DNA of 64,000 bases, taken from Imbroritus primus (GTDB taxonomy: Bacteria; Pseudomonadota; Gammaproteobacteria; Burkholderiales; Burkholderiaceae). Position 1 is the stretch's first letter. Each line of letters begins with the position of its first letter. The stretch lies in NCBI GenBank assembly GCA_000272025.2, contig AKCV02000020.1, positions 62,001 to 126,000 of the forward strand, read 5' to 3'. The position numbers and the translations under genes were made by a program. Shown one piece after another: positions 14,030 through 23,961 of the stretch. A model generated the notes under the pieces. The model did no database searches. It was given only the letters and a program-made list of their open reading frames with translations, and was not told the DNA's origin.

Positions 14030-16213
14030 GTGCCCCTTACACTTCCCGATCGCCTGTCGCCCGGCCTGCCCTACCCCCTTGGGGCACACTGGGACGGGCT
14101 CGGCATCAACTTCGCGCTGTTCTCGGCGCACGCCACCCGGGTGGAGCTGTGCCTGTTCTCCGCCAATGGGCGCAAGGAACTGTGCCGCCTGCCGCTGCCG
14201 GAATGCACGGACGAGATCTGGCACGGCTACCTGCCGACCGGCGAACCGGGGCTGCAGTATGGCTATCGCGTCCACGGGCCGTACGAGCCCTTGCATGGCC
14301 ACCGCTTCAACCCGAACAAGCTGCTGCTCGATCCGTATGCGCGGCAGCTCAGCAAACCGCTGCAATGGGGCGACGGCCTGTTCGGCTATCGCTTGCAGAG
14401 TCCGCGTGGCGACCTGTCGTTCGACCGCCGCGACAGTGCACCGATGATGCCGAAGGCGGTGGTGGTCGATGACAGCTTCCACTGGGGCGATGACCGCCCC
14501 CCCGCCACGCCCTGGGCGCGCACCGTGATCTACGAGGCCCACCTCAAGGGGCTCAGCATGCAGCGCGAAGACCTGCTGCCGCATGTGCGCGGCACCTTCG
14601 CGGCGCTCGCCGACCCGGGCTTTGTGGCACACCTGCAGCGGCTCCCCCCCCCCCCCCTGGAACTGCTGCCGGTCCAGGCGTTCCTGCAGGATCGCGTGCT
14701 GCTGCAGCGCGGCTTGCGTAACTACTGGGGCTACAACACGCTGGCCTATTTCGCGCCCGAGCCTGCCTATCTTTCCGGCGACCAGCGCAACGAACTGAAG
14801 GTCGCAATCCGCCGCCTGCATGCGGCCGGCATCGAGGTACTGCTCGACGTGGTTTACAACCATACCTGCGAAGGCAATGAGCTGGGACCCACGCTGTCGT
14901 GGCGCGGCATCGATAACGCCAGCTATTACCGCCTGATGCCCGACGACGCGCGCTACTACATCAACGATACCGGCTGCGGAAACACGCTCGACCTGGCGCA
15001 TCCGCGCGTGCTGCAGATGGTGCTCGATTCGCTGCGCTATTGGGTCGAGGTGTTCCATGTGGACGGTTTCCGCTTCGATCTCGGCAGTACGCTGGGCCGC
15101 GAGGCGCATGGCTTCGATCCGGGCGCGGGTTTTTTCGATGCCCTGCTGCAGGATCCCGTACTGACACGGGTCAAGCTGATCTCCGAACCGTGGGACCTGG
15201 GTCCCGGCGGTTACCAGGTGGGCCGCCATCCGCCCGGCTTTGCCGAGTGGAACGACCAGTTCCGCGATACGGCGCGGCGCTTCTGGCGCGGCGACGATCA
15301 TCAGCGCGGTGCGCTGGCCGCGCGGCTGGCCGGGTCGGCCGACCTGTTCGATCATCGCCATCGCAAGCCCTGGTCATCAGTCAACTTCATCACGGCGCAC
15401 GACGGCTTCACGCTGGCCGATCTGGTCAGCTACGCCGGCAAGCACAACGAGGACAACGGCGAGGACAACCGCGACGGAACCGACGACAACGCCAGTGCCA
15501 ACTGGAGCCCACGCGGCGACATCGAAGGTCCCACGGACGATCCTGCCATCCGCACCACGCGCGCCAGCGTGCAGCGCGCGCTGCTGACCACGCTGCTGCT
15601 GGCGCATGGGACCCCAATGCTGACGGCCGGTGACGAATGGGGCCGCACGCAGCACGGCAACAACAACGCCTACTGTCAGGACAACGCTCTCTCGTGGCTC
15701 GACTGGCAGGCAGCGGCCTCGCCCGAGGGGCAGGCGCTCACCGCCTACGTTGCGCAGTTGCTGGCGATCCGCGCGCGGCTGCAGGCCTACGCCGAACCGC
15801 GCTTCGCCCACGGCCATGTGACGATCGCGCCTGACCTGCCCGATCTCAGCTGGTTCGACTGGCATGGTCCGCTCAACGATGAGCAGTGGGCAGATCCGGC
15901 CGGCCGCACGCTAGTGATGCGAAGGGCGGCGCGCACACCCTCGGGTGCGCCTCAGGTGACGCTGCTCCTGCTCAACGCCGGAGAGGAGGCAGTCGACTTC
16001 CTGCTGCCCGCCCCGGCCTTGGCGTGGCGCGTGCTGGCGGACAGCAGCCAAGAGATTGCAGGGCCAGGGCATGGACAGACGAGCGGACCAGCGCACAACC
16101 AGCCCGTCGGCGGCCCGCGCGTGGAAGGCCAGCACTATGTGCTCGGTGCGCATGCCGCGGCGCTGCTGCTGGCGGAAAGCGTACCGGGTGGTCACGTGGA
16201 ACCAACGGCATGA
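14030..16213 (+). CDS. glgX: Glycogen debranching enzyme (isoamylase type), carrying a PPPP substitution
   Basis: GlgX hydrolyses alpha-1,6 branch points of limit-dextrins. The 727-residue protein starts at GTG 14030, with AGGAG six bases upstream. Isoamylase-type N-domain, then GH13 barrel with VLLDVVYNHTCEGNE, nucleophile Asp350 in GFRFDLGSTLGR and acid/base Glu386 in LISEPWDLG. The stretch at residues 205-211 reads L-PPPP-LE where the family has L-GVTA-(V/L)E at the first barrel strand. This is due to a run of 14 C at 14644-14657 that leaves the frame intact. Such a change should damage the fold, so a sequence artefact is likely. The stop overlaps treZ by four bases. Confidence 0.94.
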   Translation: MPLTLPDRLSPGLPYPLGAHWDGLGINFALFSAHATRVELCLFSANGRKELCRLPLPECTDEIWHGYLPTGEPGLQYGYRVHGPYEPLHGHRFNPNKLLLDPYARQLSKPLQWGDGLFGYRLQSPRGDLSFDRRDSAPMMPKAVVVDDSFHWGDDRPPATPWARTVIYEAHLKGLSMQREDLLPHVRGTFAALADPGFVAHLQRLPPPPLELLPVQAFLQDRVLLQRGLRNYWGYNTLAYFAPEPAYLSGDQRNELKVAIRRLHAAGIEVLLDVVYNHTCEGNELGPTLSWRGIDNASYYRLMPDDARYYINDTGCGNTLDLAHPRVLQMVLDSLRYWVEVFHVDGFRFDLGSTLGREAHGFDPGAGFFDALLQDPVLTRVKLISEPWDLGPGGYQVGRHPPGFAEWNDQFRDTARRFWRGDDHQRGALAARLAGSADLFDHRHRKPWSSVNFITAHDGFTLADLVSYAGKHNEDNGEDNRDGTDDNASANWSPRGDIEGPTDDPAIRTTRASVQRALLTTLLLAHGTPMLTAGDEWGRTQHGNNNAYCQDNALSWLDWQAAASPEGQALTAYVAQLLAIRARLQAYAEPRFAHGHVTIAPDLPDLSWFDWHGPLNDEQWADPAGRTLVMRRAARTPSGAPQVTLLLLNAGEEAVDFLLPAPALAWRVLADSSQEIAGPGHGQTSGPAHNQPVGGPRVEGQHYVLGAHAAALLLAESVPGGHVEPTA
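14644..14657 (+). repeat. Homopolymer run of 14 cytosines inside glgX
   Basis: Fourteen consecutive C bases encode Pro206-Pro209 plus flanking bases of Leu205 and Leu210. The run replaces codons that normally encode the conserved GVTA of GH13 enzymes, without altering length. It could be a real hypermutable tract or a base-calling/consensus error. Confidence 0.9.
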
Positions 16214-18042
16214 CGCGCGACTGGCACTTCGGCCCGACCAGGCTGAAGGATGGGCGCGTGCGCTTTCGCCTGTGGGCGCCCGAGGCAGCCGCCCCGGGCC
16301 TTGCCGTGCGGCTGGAATTGCTGGGCATGGGGCCGTTGGCGATGACCGCCCTCGAGGATGGCTGGTACGAAGTCATCACGCCGGCATGTCCCGAGGCGCG
16401 CTACTGGTTCCGCCTGGGCGATGGCACGACGCTGCCGGACCCCGCCTCGCGTGCGCAGGCTGGCGACGTACACAGCCCCAGCGTGGTGGTCGATCCACAG
16501 CGCTACACATGGCGTCATCCTGGCTGGCGTGGGCGGCCATGGCATGAAGCGGTGGTCTATGAGCTGCATGTCGGCATTCTCGGCGGCTTCTCGGCAGCGG
16601 CCGCGCAGTTGCCACGCCTCGCGCGGCTCGGCATCACGGCGGTTGAGTTAATGCCGGTGGCCGAATTTCCCGGAGCGCGCAATTGGGGGTACGACGGCGT
16701 CCTGCCATTCGCGCCGGAATGCAGTTACGGTCCGCCGGATGCGCTGCGCGCGTTGATCGATACCGCGCACGGCCTCGGCATGATGGTGCTGCTTGATGTG
16801 GTGTACAACCATTTCGGCCCCGAGGGTAATGTCTGGCCGCGGCTGGCAAGCTGTTTTTTTCGCGCCGACCGGCCCACGCCCTGGGGTCCCGCCATCGATT
16901 TCCGCCAGCCGGAGGTACGCCGCTTCTTTACCGAGAATGTGCTCTACTGGCTCGAAGCATTCCATCTCGATGGCCTGCGTTTCGATGCGGTGCATGCGAT
17001 GGAAGACGCCGGCTGGCTGCACGAGGTCGCCAAGGCCGTACACGAAGGTCCGGGGCGCGAGCGGCACATCCATCTGATCGCGGAAAACGACAACAACGAT
17101 GCGACACTGCTGCGCGATGGCTTCACGGCGCAGTGGAACGACGATTTCCACCATGCGCTGCATGTGCTGCTGACCGGCGAAACGCATGGCTACTATGGCG
17201 ACTATGCGGGTGCAAGCGGTGGCATGCACCCGCCGATTGCACATTTGGCGCGCGCCCTGGCCGAGGGCTTTGCCTACCAGGGCGAAGCCTCCGCCTATCG
17301 CGGCGTGCTGCGCGGCACGCTCAGCACCGGCCTGCCGCCGACATCCTTTGTCTCCTTTCTGCAGAACCACGACCAGATCGGTAACCGTGCCCACGGCGAA
17401 CGCCTGTTGCAGCTTGCCGATCCGCGTGCGTTGCGTTGCGCTGTCGCGCTGCACTGTCTTGCTCCGCAGATTCCCTTGCTCTTCATGGGTGAGGAGAGCG
17501 GCAGCAAGGCGCCGTTCCGGTATTTCACCGATCATCCGCCAGCCCTCGCCGAAGCAGTACGCGCGGGCCGGCAGCGCGAATTTGCCGGCATGGCAGGCTT
17601 TGCAGACGACGCTGCGGCCGACGGCGCACACGCGACGCTGCCCGATCCCAATGCACCCGACACCTTCGCGGCAGCCTGTCCGGTGTTCGACGACAACGAC
17701 TGGGCCACCTGGTACACACGCCTGCTGGCGCTTCGCCACACGCAGCTGGTGCCGCGCCTGGCGGGTGCGCGCACTGGTACGGCCACGGTCCTGTCCGATC
17801 TCGCACTGCAGGTCAGCTGGCCCCTCGGCGACGGCAGTACCTTGTCACTGTGGCTGAATCTGGGGGGCGAGGCGCTTGCCGTGACGCCGGTGAACGAACC
17901 GGGCACGCTGCTGTTCGCCAGTCAGGAGCCTGCATATCCGGCGCTGTGCGATGGACGGCTGGACGGATATACGCTACTGGCGTGTCTGCGGGATGCCGCC
18001 ACGGTGGACACCACACATCCGCTCACGGGAGTCCGTGCATGA
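16210..18042 (+). CDS. treZ: Malto-oligosyltrehalose trehalohydrolase
   Basis: TreZ cleaves the terminal trehalose from maltooligosyl-trehalose made by TreY. The 610-residue protein begins MTRDWHFGPTRLKDG, has an N-terminal beta-domain (RFRLWAPEA), then a GH13 barrel with YELHVG, NWGYDGVLPFAP, VVYNHFGPEGN, nucleophile Asp259 in GLRFDAVHAMED and acid/base Glu292 in LIAENDNND. SFLQNHDQIGNRAHGERL supplies the transition-state Asp. The ATG overlaps the glgX stop. Ribosome site is weak, consistent with translational coupling. malQ lies between treZ and its partner treY. Confidence 0.95.
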   Translation: MTRDWHFGPTRLKDGRVRFRLWAPEAAAPGLAVRLELLGMGPLAMTALEDGWYEVITPACPEARYWFRLGDGTTLPDPASRAQAGDVHSPSVVVDPQRYTWRHPGWRGRPWHEAVVYELHVGILGGFSAAAAQLPRLARLGITAVELMPVAEFPGARNWGYDGVLPFAPECSYGPPDALRALIDTAHGLGMMVLLDVVYNHFGPEGNVWPRLASCFFRADRPTPWGPAIDFRQPEVRRFFTENVLYWLEAFHLDGLRFDAVHAMEDAGWLHEVAKAVHEGPGRERHIHLIAENDNNDATLLRDGFTAQWNDDFHHALHVLLTGETHGYYGDYAGASGGMHPPIAHLARALAEGFAYQGEASAYRGVLRGTLSTGLPPTSFVSFLQNHDQIGNRAHGERLLQLADPRALRCAVALHCLAPQIPLLFMGEESGSKAPFRYFTDHPPALAEAVRAGRQREFAGMAGFADDAAADGAHATLPDPNAPDTFAAACPVFDDNDWATWYTRLLALRHTQLVPRLAGARTGTATVLSDLALQVSWPLGDGSTLSLWLNLGGEALAVTPVNEPGTLLFASQEPAYPALCDGRLDGYTLLACLRDAATVDTTHPLTGVRA

Positions 18043-20228
18043 CTCGCACCACCACAGCACTTACCCCGTTGCAGACGCAAGCGCGGCAGGCCGGCCTGCT
18101 GGTGCACTGGCACGATGCGCAGGGCTGCCCGCGCACCGTCGATGACGAAGTCCTGCAGCGCATGCTGGCGCAGTTGCCGGCGGACGCGTCGTGCGACCCA
18201 CCCGCCCTGGTGACCGCGGTGGCGGGGCAGCCGCTGGCAGTGCCTGCGGCGTTGACAGGTACCGCCGCGACCGGCATCACGTTCGACATCGTGCGCGAAG
18301 ATGGCCAGCATGTGCATGGCGCACTGCGGCGTGATGCCGCGGGCAATTGGTGGCTGGACGCGCCATTGCCGTGGGGCTACCACCATCTCACCGTGCAAGC
18401 GGATGCCACCGGACAGCTCGCCGCGTGTGTGCTGGCGATCGCCCCGCCCCGCTGCTTCGGCGTGGCGGATGCCTTGCACGCAGCCTCAGGCGCCATGCAC
18501 ATCGAACATCCCTCGCCGGCATGGGGTATTGGTGTGCAGGTCTATAGCCTGCGCGGCGCACGGCCCGGCGGCATCGGCGACTTCGGCGCGCTCGCCACAC
18601 TGTGCGAGCAGGCTGCGGCGCACGGTGCGGCGGCCGTGGCCATCAATCCGGTGCATGCCGGCTTTACGGAACATCCCGAGCGCTACAGTCCTTACGCGCC
18701 CTCGAGCCGCCTGTTTCTCAACCCCTTGTATGCCGACCCGGCCGCGTGCTTGGGTGAAGATGCCTGGCGCGCGGCAGTCCATGCGCTCGGTCTCGAAGCG
18801 CGCTTCGCGGCATTGGATGAGGCAAGCTGCATCGACTGGCCGACCGTGGCCATGGCGCGCGATGCCGTGCTGCGCTGGCTACATGCGCGCCGTGCCCACT
18901 ACCTGACGCCGGCGGCACACGAAGACTTTGCGGATTTTCTCAAGCGCGGCGCAGATCACGGGAATGCGCTACTGGCCCATGCCTGCTTCGAGGCAATGCA
19001 GCGCGACGCGCGACAGCATGGCATGGCCGAGACATGGCCGCCAGCCGACTGTTGGCGCGATGCCGCCTACCTGGAGACACACACTGGCGAGATCGACTTT
19101 CAGCTGTTCGCGCAGTGGCTGGCCGATGCCAGTCTGGCCCGCGCGCAGTCGCGCGCCCGCGCGGCCGGTATGGCTATCGGCCTGATCGCCGATCTGGCGG
19201 TTGGCACCGATGGACGCGGCAGCCATGCCTGGTGGCGGCGCGAAGAGATCCTCACCGGCATCGCCGTGGGCGCACCGCCCGATCAGGTCAATCCGCTGGG
19301 ACAGAACTGGGGGATATCGGCATTGTCACCCTCTGGTTTGGCGCGCCACGGCTACCGCGCCTTCCTGGAGGTCCTGCGCGCCGCACTGCGCCATGCCGGC
19401 GGCCTGCGCATCGACCACGCGCTGGGCCTGGCGCGCATGTGGCTCGTGCCCGATGGACTGCCGCCCGACCGCGGCGTTTACCTGCGTTATCCACGCGAGA
19501 CCTTGCTGCGGCTGATCGCGCTGGAATCGTGGCGGCACCGTGCCATCGTCATCGGCGAGAATCTCGGTACGGTGCCGCACAGCTTCGAGCATGCGCGGCA
19601 ACACGCTGGCATGCTCGGCATCGATGTGCTGTGGTTCCAGCGCGAAGCAACAGCGGCCACGCCTGCAACCGATGCGCCATCTGCTCCACCCAGCAGCGCT
19701 GGCGCTGTACCGCCGCATCCAGCCGCCGCACTGGATGCCGCGCCTGCCTTTCGCGCACCAGCGCGCTGGTCCGCCGATGCGCTTGCCACGACCACGACGC
19801 ACGACCTGCCGACGGTCGTGGGCTGGTGGAAGGAACGCGATCTTGACTGGCGCATCCACCTCGGCCTGCTCGCCCCGCATGAAAGCGAACCGCAGCTGCG
19901 CGGCCTGCGCGAGGCAGACCGTAACGCGCTCTGGCGCGCGCTGGCCGGGGCGGGACTAGTCGATGCGGGTCCTCCGCCCGACACTGCCCCGCTCGAAGCG
20001 ATCCTTGCATTCGTCGGACGCACCCCGGGACAGTTGCGTCTCGCACCCCTGGAAGACCTGCTCGGGCTCACCGAGCAACCCAATCTGCCGGGCACGGTCG
20101 AACAGCATCCCAACTGGCGGCGGCGCATGCCGGTGTCCGTGCCCGCGTTGTTTGCGGATCACGATGTGCGGCGCCGGATCGCGGCGCTGCGTACCGGGCA
20201 GACCTTACCGCCCGGCACCCCGCCATGA
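18039..20228 (+). CDS. malQ: 4-alpha-glucanotransferase (amylomaltase)
   Basis: MalQ is a GH77 enzyme that transfers alpha-1,4-glucan segments between chains, recycling short malto-oligosaccharides. The 729-residue protein has an N-terminal domain typical of the longer bacterial form, then VYSLRGARPGGIGDF, NPVHAGF, the nucleophile Asp459 in LRIDHALGL and acid/base Glu507 in IGENLGTVP. TTTHDLPTVVGWW lies near the C-terminus. The start overlaps the treZ stop (ATGA), with GGGAG eight bases upstream. It can rebuild substrates for GlgP and TreY from fragments released by GlgX. Confidence 0.94.
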   Translation: MTRTTTALTPLQTQARQAGLLVHWHDAQGCPRTVDDEVLQRMLAQLPADASCDPPALVTAVAGQPLAVPAALTGTAATGITFDIVREDGQHVHGALRRDAAGNWWLDAPLPWGYHHLTVQADATGQLAACVLAIAPPRCFGVADALHAASGAMHIEHPSPAWGIGVQVYSLRGARPGGIGDFGALATLCEQAAAHGAAAVAINPVHAGFTEHPERYSPYAPSSRLFLNPLYADPAACLGEDAWRAAVHALGLEARFAALDEASCIDWPTVAMARDAVLRWLHARRAHYLTPAAHEDFADFLKRGADHGNALLAHACFEAMQRDARQHGMAETWPPADCWRDAAYLETHTGEIDFQLFAQWLADASLARAQSRARAAGMAIGLIADLAVGTDGRGSHAWWRREEILTGIAVGAPPDQVNPLGQNWGISALSPSGLARHGYRAFLEVLRAALRHAGGLRIDHALGLARMWLVPDGLPPDRGVYLRYPRETLLRLIALESWRHRAIVIGENLGTVPHSFEHARQHAGMLGIDVLWFQREATAATPATDAPSAPPSSAGAVPPHPAAALDAAPAFRAPARWSADALATTTTHDLPTVVGWWKERDLDWRIHLGLLAPHESEPQLRGLREADRNALWRALAGAGLVDAGPPPDTAPLEAILAFVGRTPGQLRLAPLEDLLGLTEQPNLPGTVEQHPNWRRRMPVSVPALFADHDVRRRIAALRTGQTLPPGTPP

Positions 20229-22918
20229 TCCCGCGTGCCACGCTGCGGCTGCAACTGCATCGCGGGTTTACCTTCCGCGATGCACGGGCGCAGCTCGACT
20301 ATTATGCGGCGCTGGGTATCAGCCATCTGTATCTGTCGCCGATCTTCTGCGCGCGCCCGGGTTCCACGCACGGCTACGACGTGACAGACGTGCAACGCAT
20401 CAACCCCGAACTCGGCGGGCCGGCCGGCTTCCGGGCCCTGGCCCATGCCGCGCGAGCACATGGCCTGGGCCTGATTCTTGACATCGTGCCGAACCATATG
20501 GCGGCATGCCCGGTCCACAATGCGTGGTGGCGCGACGTGCTGCGACACGGCCGGCACAGTGCTTATGCACCATTCTTCGATATCGACTGGCAGCCACCCG
20601 AACCGGCGCTGCATGGCAAGGTGCTGCTGCCCGTCCTGGCCCGCCCGTATCCGCAGACGTTGCGGCACGGCACGATCCGCCTCATGCACGATGAGGGCGC
20701 ACGGCCAACGATGATGTGCGGCGAGTTGCCGCTGCCACTGGCGGATGACAGTCTCGGCATCTTGGAGCCGCTGTCGCCAGCCGCTCGCGAAGCGGCCTGC
20801 GATCCGCGCACACACGCTGGCCGGAATGCGCTGCATGCGCTGCTCGAGCGGCAGCACTATCGGGTTGCGTGGTGGCGCACGGCACGCGACATGCTGAACT
20901 GGCGGCGTTTCTTCGAGGTGAGCGAACTGGTCGGCGTGTGCGTCGAACGCGAGGCGGTCTTCGAGGCGACGCACGCGCTGGTGTTATCGCTGATGCGGCA
21001 GGGGCTGATCGACGGCGTGCGGGTGGACCATGTGGATGGGCTGGCCGATCCCGCCGGTTATTGCCGACGGCTGCGGGCGCGCCTTGATGCCGTGGCGCCG
21101 CGCGCGCAAAGCGGTACCGGCAGCGACGTCATGCGGCCATGGATCGTGGTGGAAAAAATCCTGGCCGAGGATGAACACCTGCCGGCGGACTGGCAGGTCG
21201 ATGGCACCACCGGCTACGATGCGATGAGCGAGATCGGCGCGGTGCTGCACGATGCGCACGGCATCGAGCGCCTGCGTGACATGTGGGCCAGCCGCTCGGG
21301 CACGCGGCCCGGGGGCACGGCGCAGATCGTCGCGACGCGGCACGCCTTGGTGACCGAGGCGCTGGTCACGGAATGGCGGCGTGCCACACGTGCGCTGGAG
21401 CACGCTGCGTGTGAAGACCCCACGGCGCGCGACCTGACAGGTCCTGCCCTGGCGCGCGCCGTGGCTGAACTGTTGGCACAGATGCAGGTATATCGCACCT
21501 ACTTCACAGCACGATCCGCAAGCCGCGGACGTTGCGCCGATCGCCGGCGATTGCGGCAAGCTGCGGTCGCCGCGCGAACCCGGCTGCGCCGCGATGACTG
21601 GGCGGCCCTCGCCTTCATCGTACGCGTCCTGCAGGAGGCGCGTCCAGACCAGCCCGCCGCCTGTGCCGCGCAGGCGCGGCTGCAGCAAACCATGCCGCCA
21701 GTTTCTGCCAAGGCGATCGAAGACACGCTGTTCTACCGCGACGGTACCTTGCTCTCCCGCAATGAAGTGGGCACGTCACCGTGCGCACCGGCGCTGTCGC
21801 CCGATGTCTTTCTGGCCCGCGCACAGGCGCGCGCGCGGCGCTTTCCGCATGCCATGCTGGCCACTGCCACACACGACCACAAGCGCGGCGAGGACACGCG
21901 CATGCGGCTGGCCGTGATCAGCGAGCTGCCACAGCTTTGGCGTAGCCACGTGGCGAGGCTGGAAGGTCGCCGCAGCGTGCAAGCAGACTCCATCGGCAGG
22001 AAGGCAGGCGAAGCACCGGACGAGGCGGACCGACTGATGCTGTATCAGGCGCTCGTGGGCGCGTGGCCGCTGGAACTGGCGGACCCGACATTGCAGACGG
22101 ACGCGCGAGACGCCTTTCTGGCGCGCATCCGCGCGTGGCAGCGCAAGGCGATTCGCGAGGCGGGCCGGCATGGCGACTGGTCACATCCCGATCTGGCATA
22201 TGAGGCGTCAGCGGAAGCATGTTTGAATGCATTGCAGGACAGCGGCCTCGACCACATCGCCGCGCTGGCGCAGCGCCTCAGCGTGGCGGGGGCGCTGAAC
22301 AGCCTGACACAGACATGGCTGCAGCATTGCCTGCCAGGTGTGCCGGATCGCTACCAAGGGACCGAAACCTGGGATTTCACGCTGGTCGACCCGGACAATC
22401 GCGGCGCGGTCGATTATGACCAGTTGCGCATCCAGTTCCACAGCGCGGCGCCGGCGGAGCAGAGCATTGCGCCCGACTGGGCGAGGTTGCAAGCCGGTTG
22501 GCGCGACGGGCGTATCAAACAGCAGCTGATCCGCACCTTGCTTGAAATGCGGCGTACCCATGCGGCAATCTTCGATACCAGCGCACTGCAGCCGCTGGAA
22601 GCGGATGGAGCGCATGCTGCCCGCGTGCTGGCTTTTGTGCGTGGGCATGGGCAGCACCTGGCTATCGCCATCGGCACGCGACTGGCTGCCAGCCTGCTGG
22701 AAGATTGTATGCAGCCATGCGTGCCGGCGCGACGCTGGGAGGATACTTGCGTGGCGGTGCCGCCAGCGCCCGGCGGCGCCTGGGTCGATTATCTGACGGG
22801 CACGCATCATCCGGGCCCAACGCTGTTGCTGTCCGCCGTGCTGGCGGCCCTGCCGGTCGCCGTACTGGTACCCGCGAGCGCCGGCACCGAACCAGGCATG
22901 CCCGATACCCGAACATGA
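20225..22918 (+). CDS. treY: Malto-oligosyltrehalose synthase
   Basis: TreY rearranges the reducing end of a malto-oligosaccharide into a trehalose unit, which TreZ then removes. The 897-residue protein starts IPRATLRLQLHRGFTF, followed by YLSPIFCARPGSTHGYDV, ILDIVPNHMA, nucleophile Asp268 in GVRVDHVDGLADP and acid/base Glu310 in IVVEKILAEDE. TATHDHKRGEDTRMR near the middle is also family-specific. The start overlaps malQ by four bases. It is the last gene of the operon; a hairpin-like segment follows, but without a T-run. Confidence 0.95.
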   Translation: MIPRATLRLQLHRGFTFRDARAQLDYYAALGISHLYLSPIFCARPGSTHGYDVTDVQRINPELGGPAGFRALAHAARAHGLGLILDIVPNHMAACPVHNAWWRDVLRHGRHSAYAPFFDIDWQPPEPALHGKVLLPVLARPYPQTLRHGTIRLMHDEGARPTMMCGELPLPLADDSLGILEPLSPAAREAACDPRTHAGRNALHALLERQHYRVAWWRTARDMLNWRRFFEVSELVGVCVEREAVFEATHALVLSLMRQGLIDGVRVDHVDGLADPAGYCRRLRARLDAVAPRAQSGTGSDVMRPWIVVEKILAEDEHLPADWQVDGTTGYDAMSEIGAVLHDAHGIERLRDMWASRSGTRPGGTAQIVATRHALVTEALVTEWRRATRALEHAACEDPTARDLTGPALARAVAELLAQMQVYRTYFTARSASRGRCADRRRLRQAAVAARTRLRRDDWAALAFIVRVLQEARPDQPAACAAQARLQQTMPPVSAKAIEDTLFYRDGTLLSRNEVGTSPCAPALSPDVFLARAQARARRFPHAMLATATHDHKRGEDTRMRLAVISELPQLWRSHVARLEGRRSVQADSIGRKAGEAPDEADRLMLYQALVGAWPLELADPTLQTDARDAFLARIRAWQRKAIREAGRHGDWSHPDLAYEASAEACLNALQDSGLDHIAALAQRLSVAGALNSLTQTWLQHCLPGVPDRYQGTETWDFTLVDPDNRGAVDYDQLRIQFHSAAPAEQSIAPDWARLQAGWRDGRIKQQLIRTLLEMRRTHAAIFDTSALQPLEADGAHAARVLAFVRGHGQHLAIAIGTRLAASLLEDCMQPCVPARRWEDTCVAVPPAPGGAWVDYLTGTHHPGPTLLLSAVLAALPVAVLVPASAGTEPGMPDTRT

Positions 22919-22975
22919 AGACCTCCGCCGGCAAGGCGAAGGTCCTCATGCAGGCATTCCAGCGACAGTGCAACG

Positions 22976-23395
22976 CTACGACTTGCCGCCCACCGTCAGA
23001 CCATCGGAGACCGACGACACGCCTTCGATGCCACGCACGGTCTGGATGGCCTGCGTGCGCTGTGCCTCGGTAGGCACGGAGCCTGTCAGATGCACGGTGC
23101 CGTTGACGGTCTTGACACTAATGTGACGCGATTCCAGGCCCTTCGCCGCGGCGAGTTCAGCCTTGACCTTGACGGTGATGACGCTGTCGCTGACGGGCTG
23201 GGCACTCTTGCCTGCCGATGGTGCCGTGGTCGCGCCAGGCTGGGCCGGTGCGGAGTTGTCCGCCACGAAGATGATGCTCCCGCCGTGCAGGCGGGTGTCG
23301 AGGGCCTGCGCGGGGGCTGCCATCAATAGGCCACCCAGCGCCGCCGCGTGGGTTGCGGCGAAGAGAATGGTGCGAAAGGTTCGAGTCGAGCGCAT
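22976..23395 (-). CDS. BON-domain periplasmic protein
   Basis: A 139-residue secreted protein. A signal peptide (basic MRSTRTFRT, hydrophobic core, cleavage near APAQA) is followed by a linker and one BON domain (SDSVITVKVKAELAAAK ... VKTVNGTVHLTGSVPT ... SDGLTV), the fold found in OsmY-type proteins and thought to bind phospholipid. The ATG at 23395 has AGGAG six bases upstream; the longer frame from 23443 is unlikely. It stands first (by position) in a minus-strand group of small stress-type genes. The role in envelope stress is inferred from the family. Confidence 0.88.
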   Translation of the reverse strand: MRSTRTFRTILFAATHAAALGGLLMAAPAQALDTRLHGGSIIFVADNSAPAQPGATTAPSAGKSAQPVSDSVITVKVKAELAAAKGLESRHISVKTVNGTVHLTGSVPTEAQRTQAIQTVRGIEGVSSVSDGLTVGGKS

Positions 23396-23439
23396 GATGA
23401 TCTCCTGTTCAAGAAGGCCCGTGGGTGACGGGGATGCCA

Positions 23440-23892
23440 TCAAAGCGTGCGATAGCGATTGCGCAGTTCGCGCACGCGCTCGTGGTTGCGCAACACGCCC
23501 TGATACTGGCGCTCGATCAGACTGCGCGCACTGAGATCGATATCGTCTTCATTGAGCGCATCGGTATAGCGCCGCTTGGCGACGTCTTCTCCGCGTTCCG
23601 CTTCTTCGAGGATGGCAAGATCGGTACGGTCGACCACAGCTGATTTCATATCGATCCAGCCACGATGCAGGGCGCCTGCCACCGAGCCGCCGGTTTCTGG
23701 CCGCCCGCCGAACGTGGTGACGGCCGACTGCAACTCGGCGATGCCGCGCGAAATATCGTCGGCACATTCCAGGAAAGTGCTTTTCAGCTGCACGGTCTTG
23801 GTGTCTTCGGCGGCCTTGCGAAAGCCTTGTTCGCCATCCTTCGACACTTCGATCAGATCATTCAGCACGGATACGGTTTTATTGCTGGCCAT
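23440..23892 (-). CDS. PA2169/DUF2383-type four-helix protein
   Basis: A 150-residue, mostly helical cytoplasmic protein without signal peptide. It begins ASNKTVSVLNDLIEVSKDGEQGF and contains the pattern of PA2169-type DUF2383 proteins (ADDISRGIAELQ, GGRPETGGSVAGALHRGW, ILEEAERGEDVAKRRY), a ferritin-like bundle without clear metal ligands and of unknown function. The start at 23892 is supported by GGAGG eight bases upstream. Its neighbours are other stress-type genes. Confidence 0.85.
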   Translation of the reverse strand: MASNKTVSVLNDLIEVSKDGEQGFRKAAEDTKTVQLKSTFLECADDISRGIAELQSAVTTFGGRPETGGSVAGALHRGWIDMKSAVVDRTDLAILEEAERGEDVAKRRYTDALNEDDIDLSARSLIERQYQGVLRNHERVRELRNRYRTL

Positions 23893-23961
23893 GATGGGTT
23901 CCTCCATTGGTTCGCATTACACGGAAACTGCGCGCGGCACGCACCGCGCAACTCAGCTCGA

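Noticed and set aside
22916-22945. Hairpin-like GACCT...AGGTC just after treY
   Set aside because: The stem is imperfect and no T-run follows, so a terminator call is not supported.
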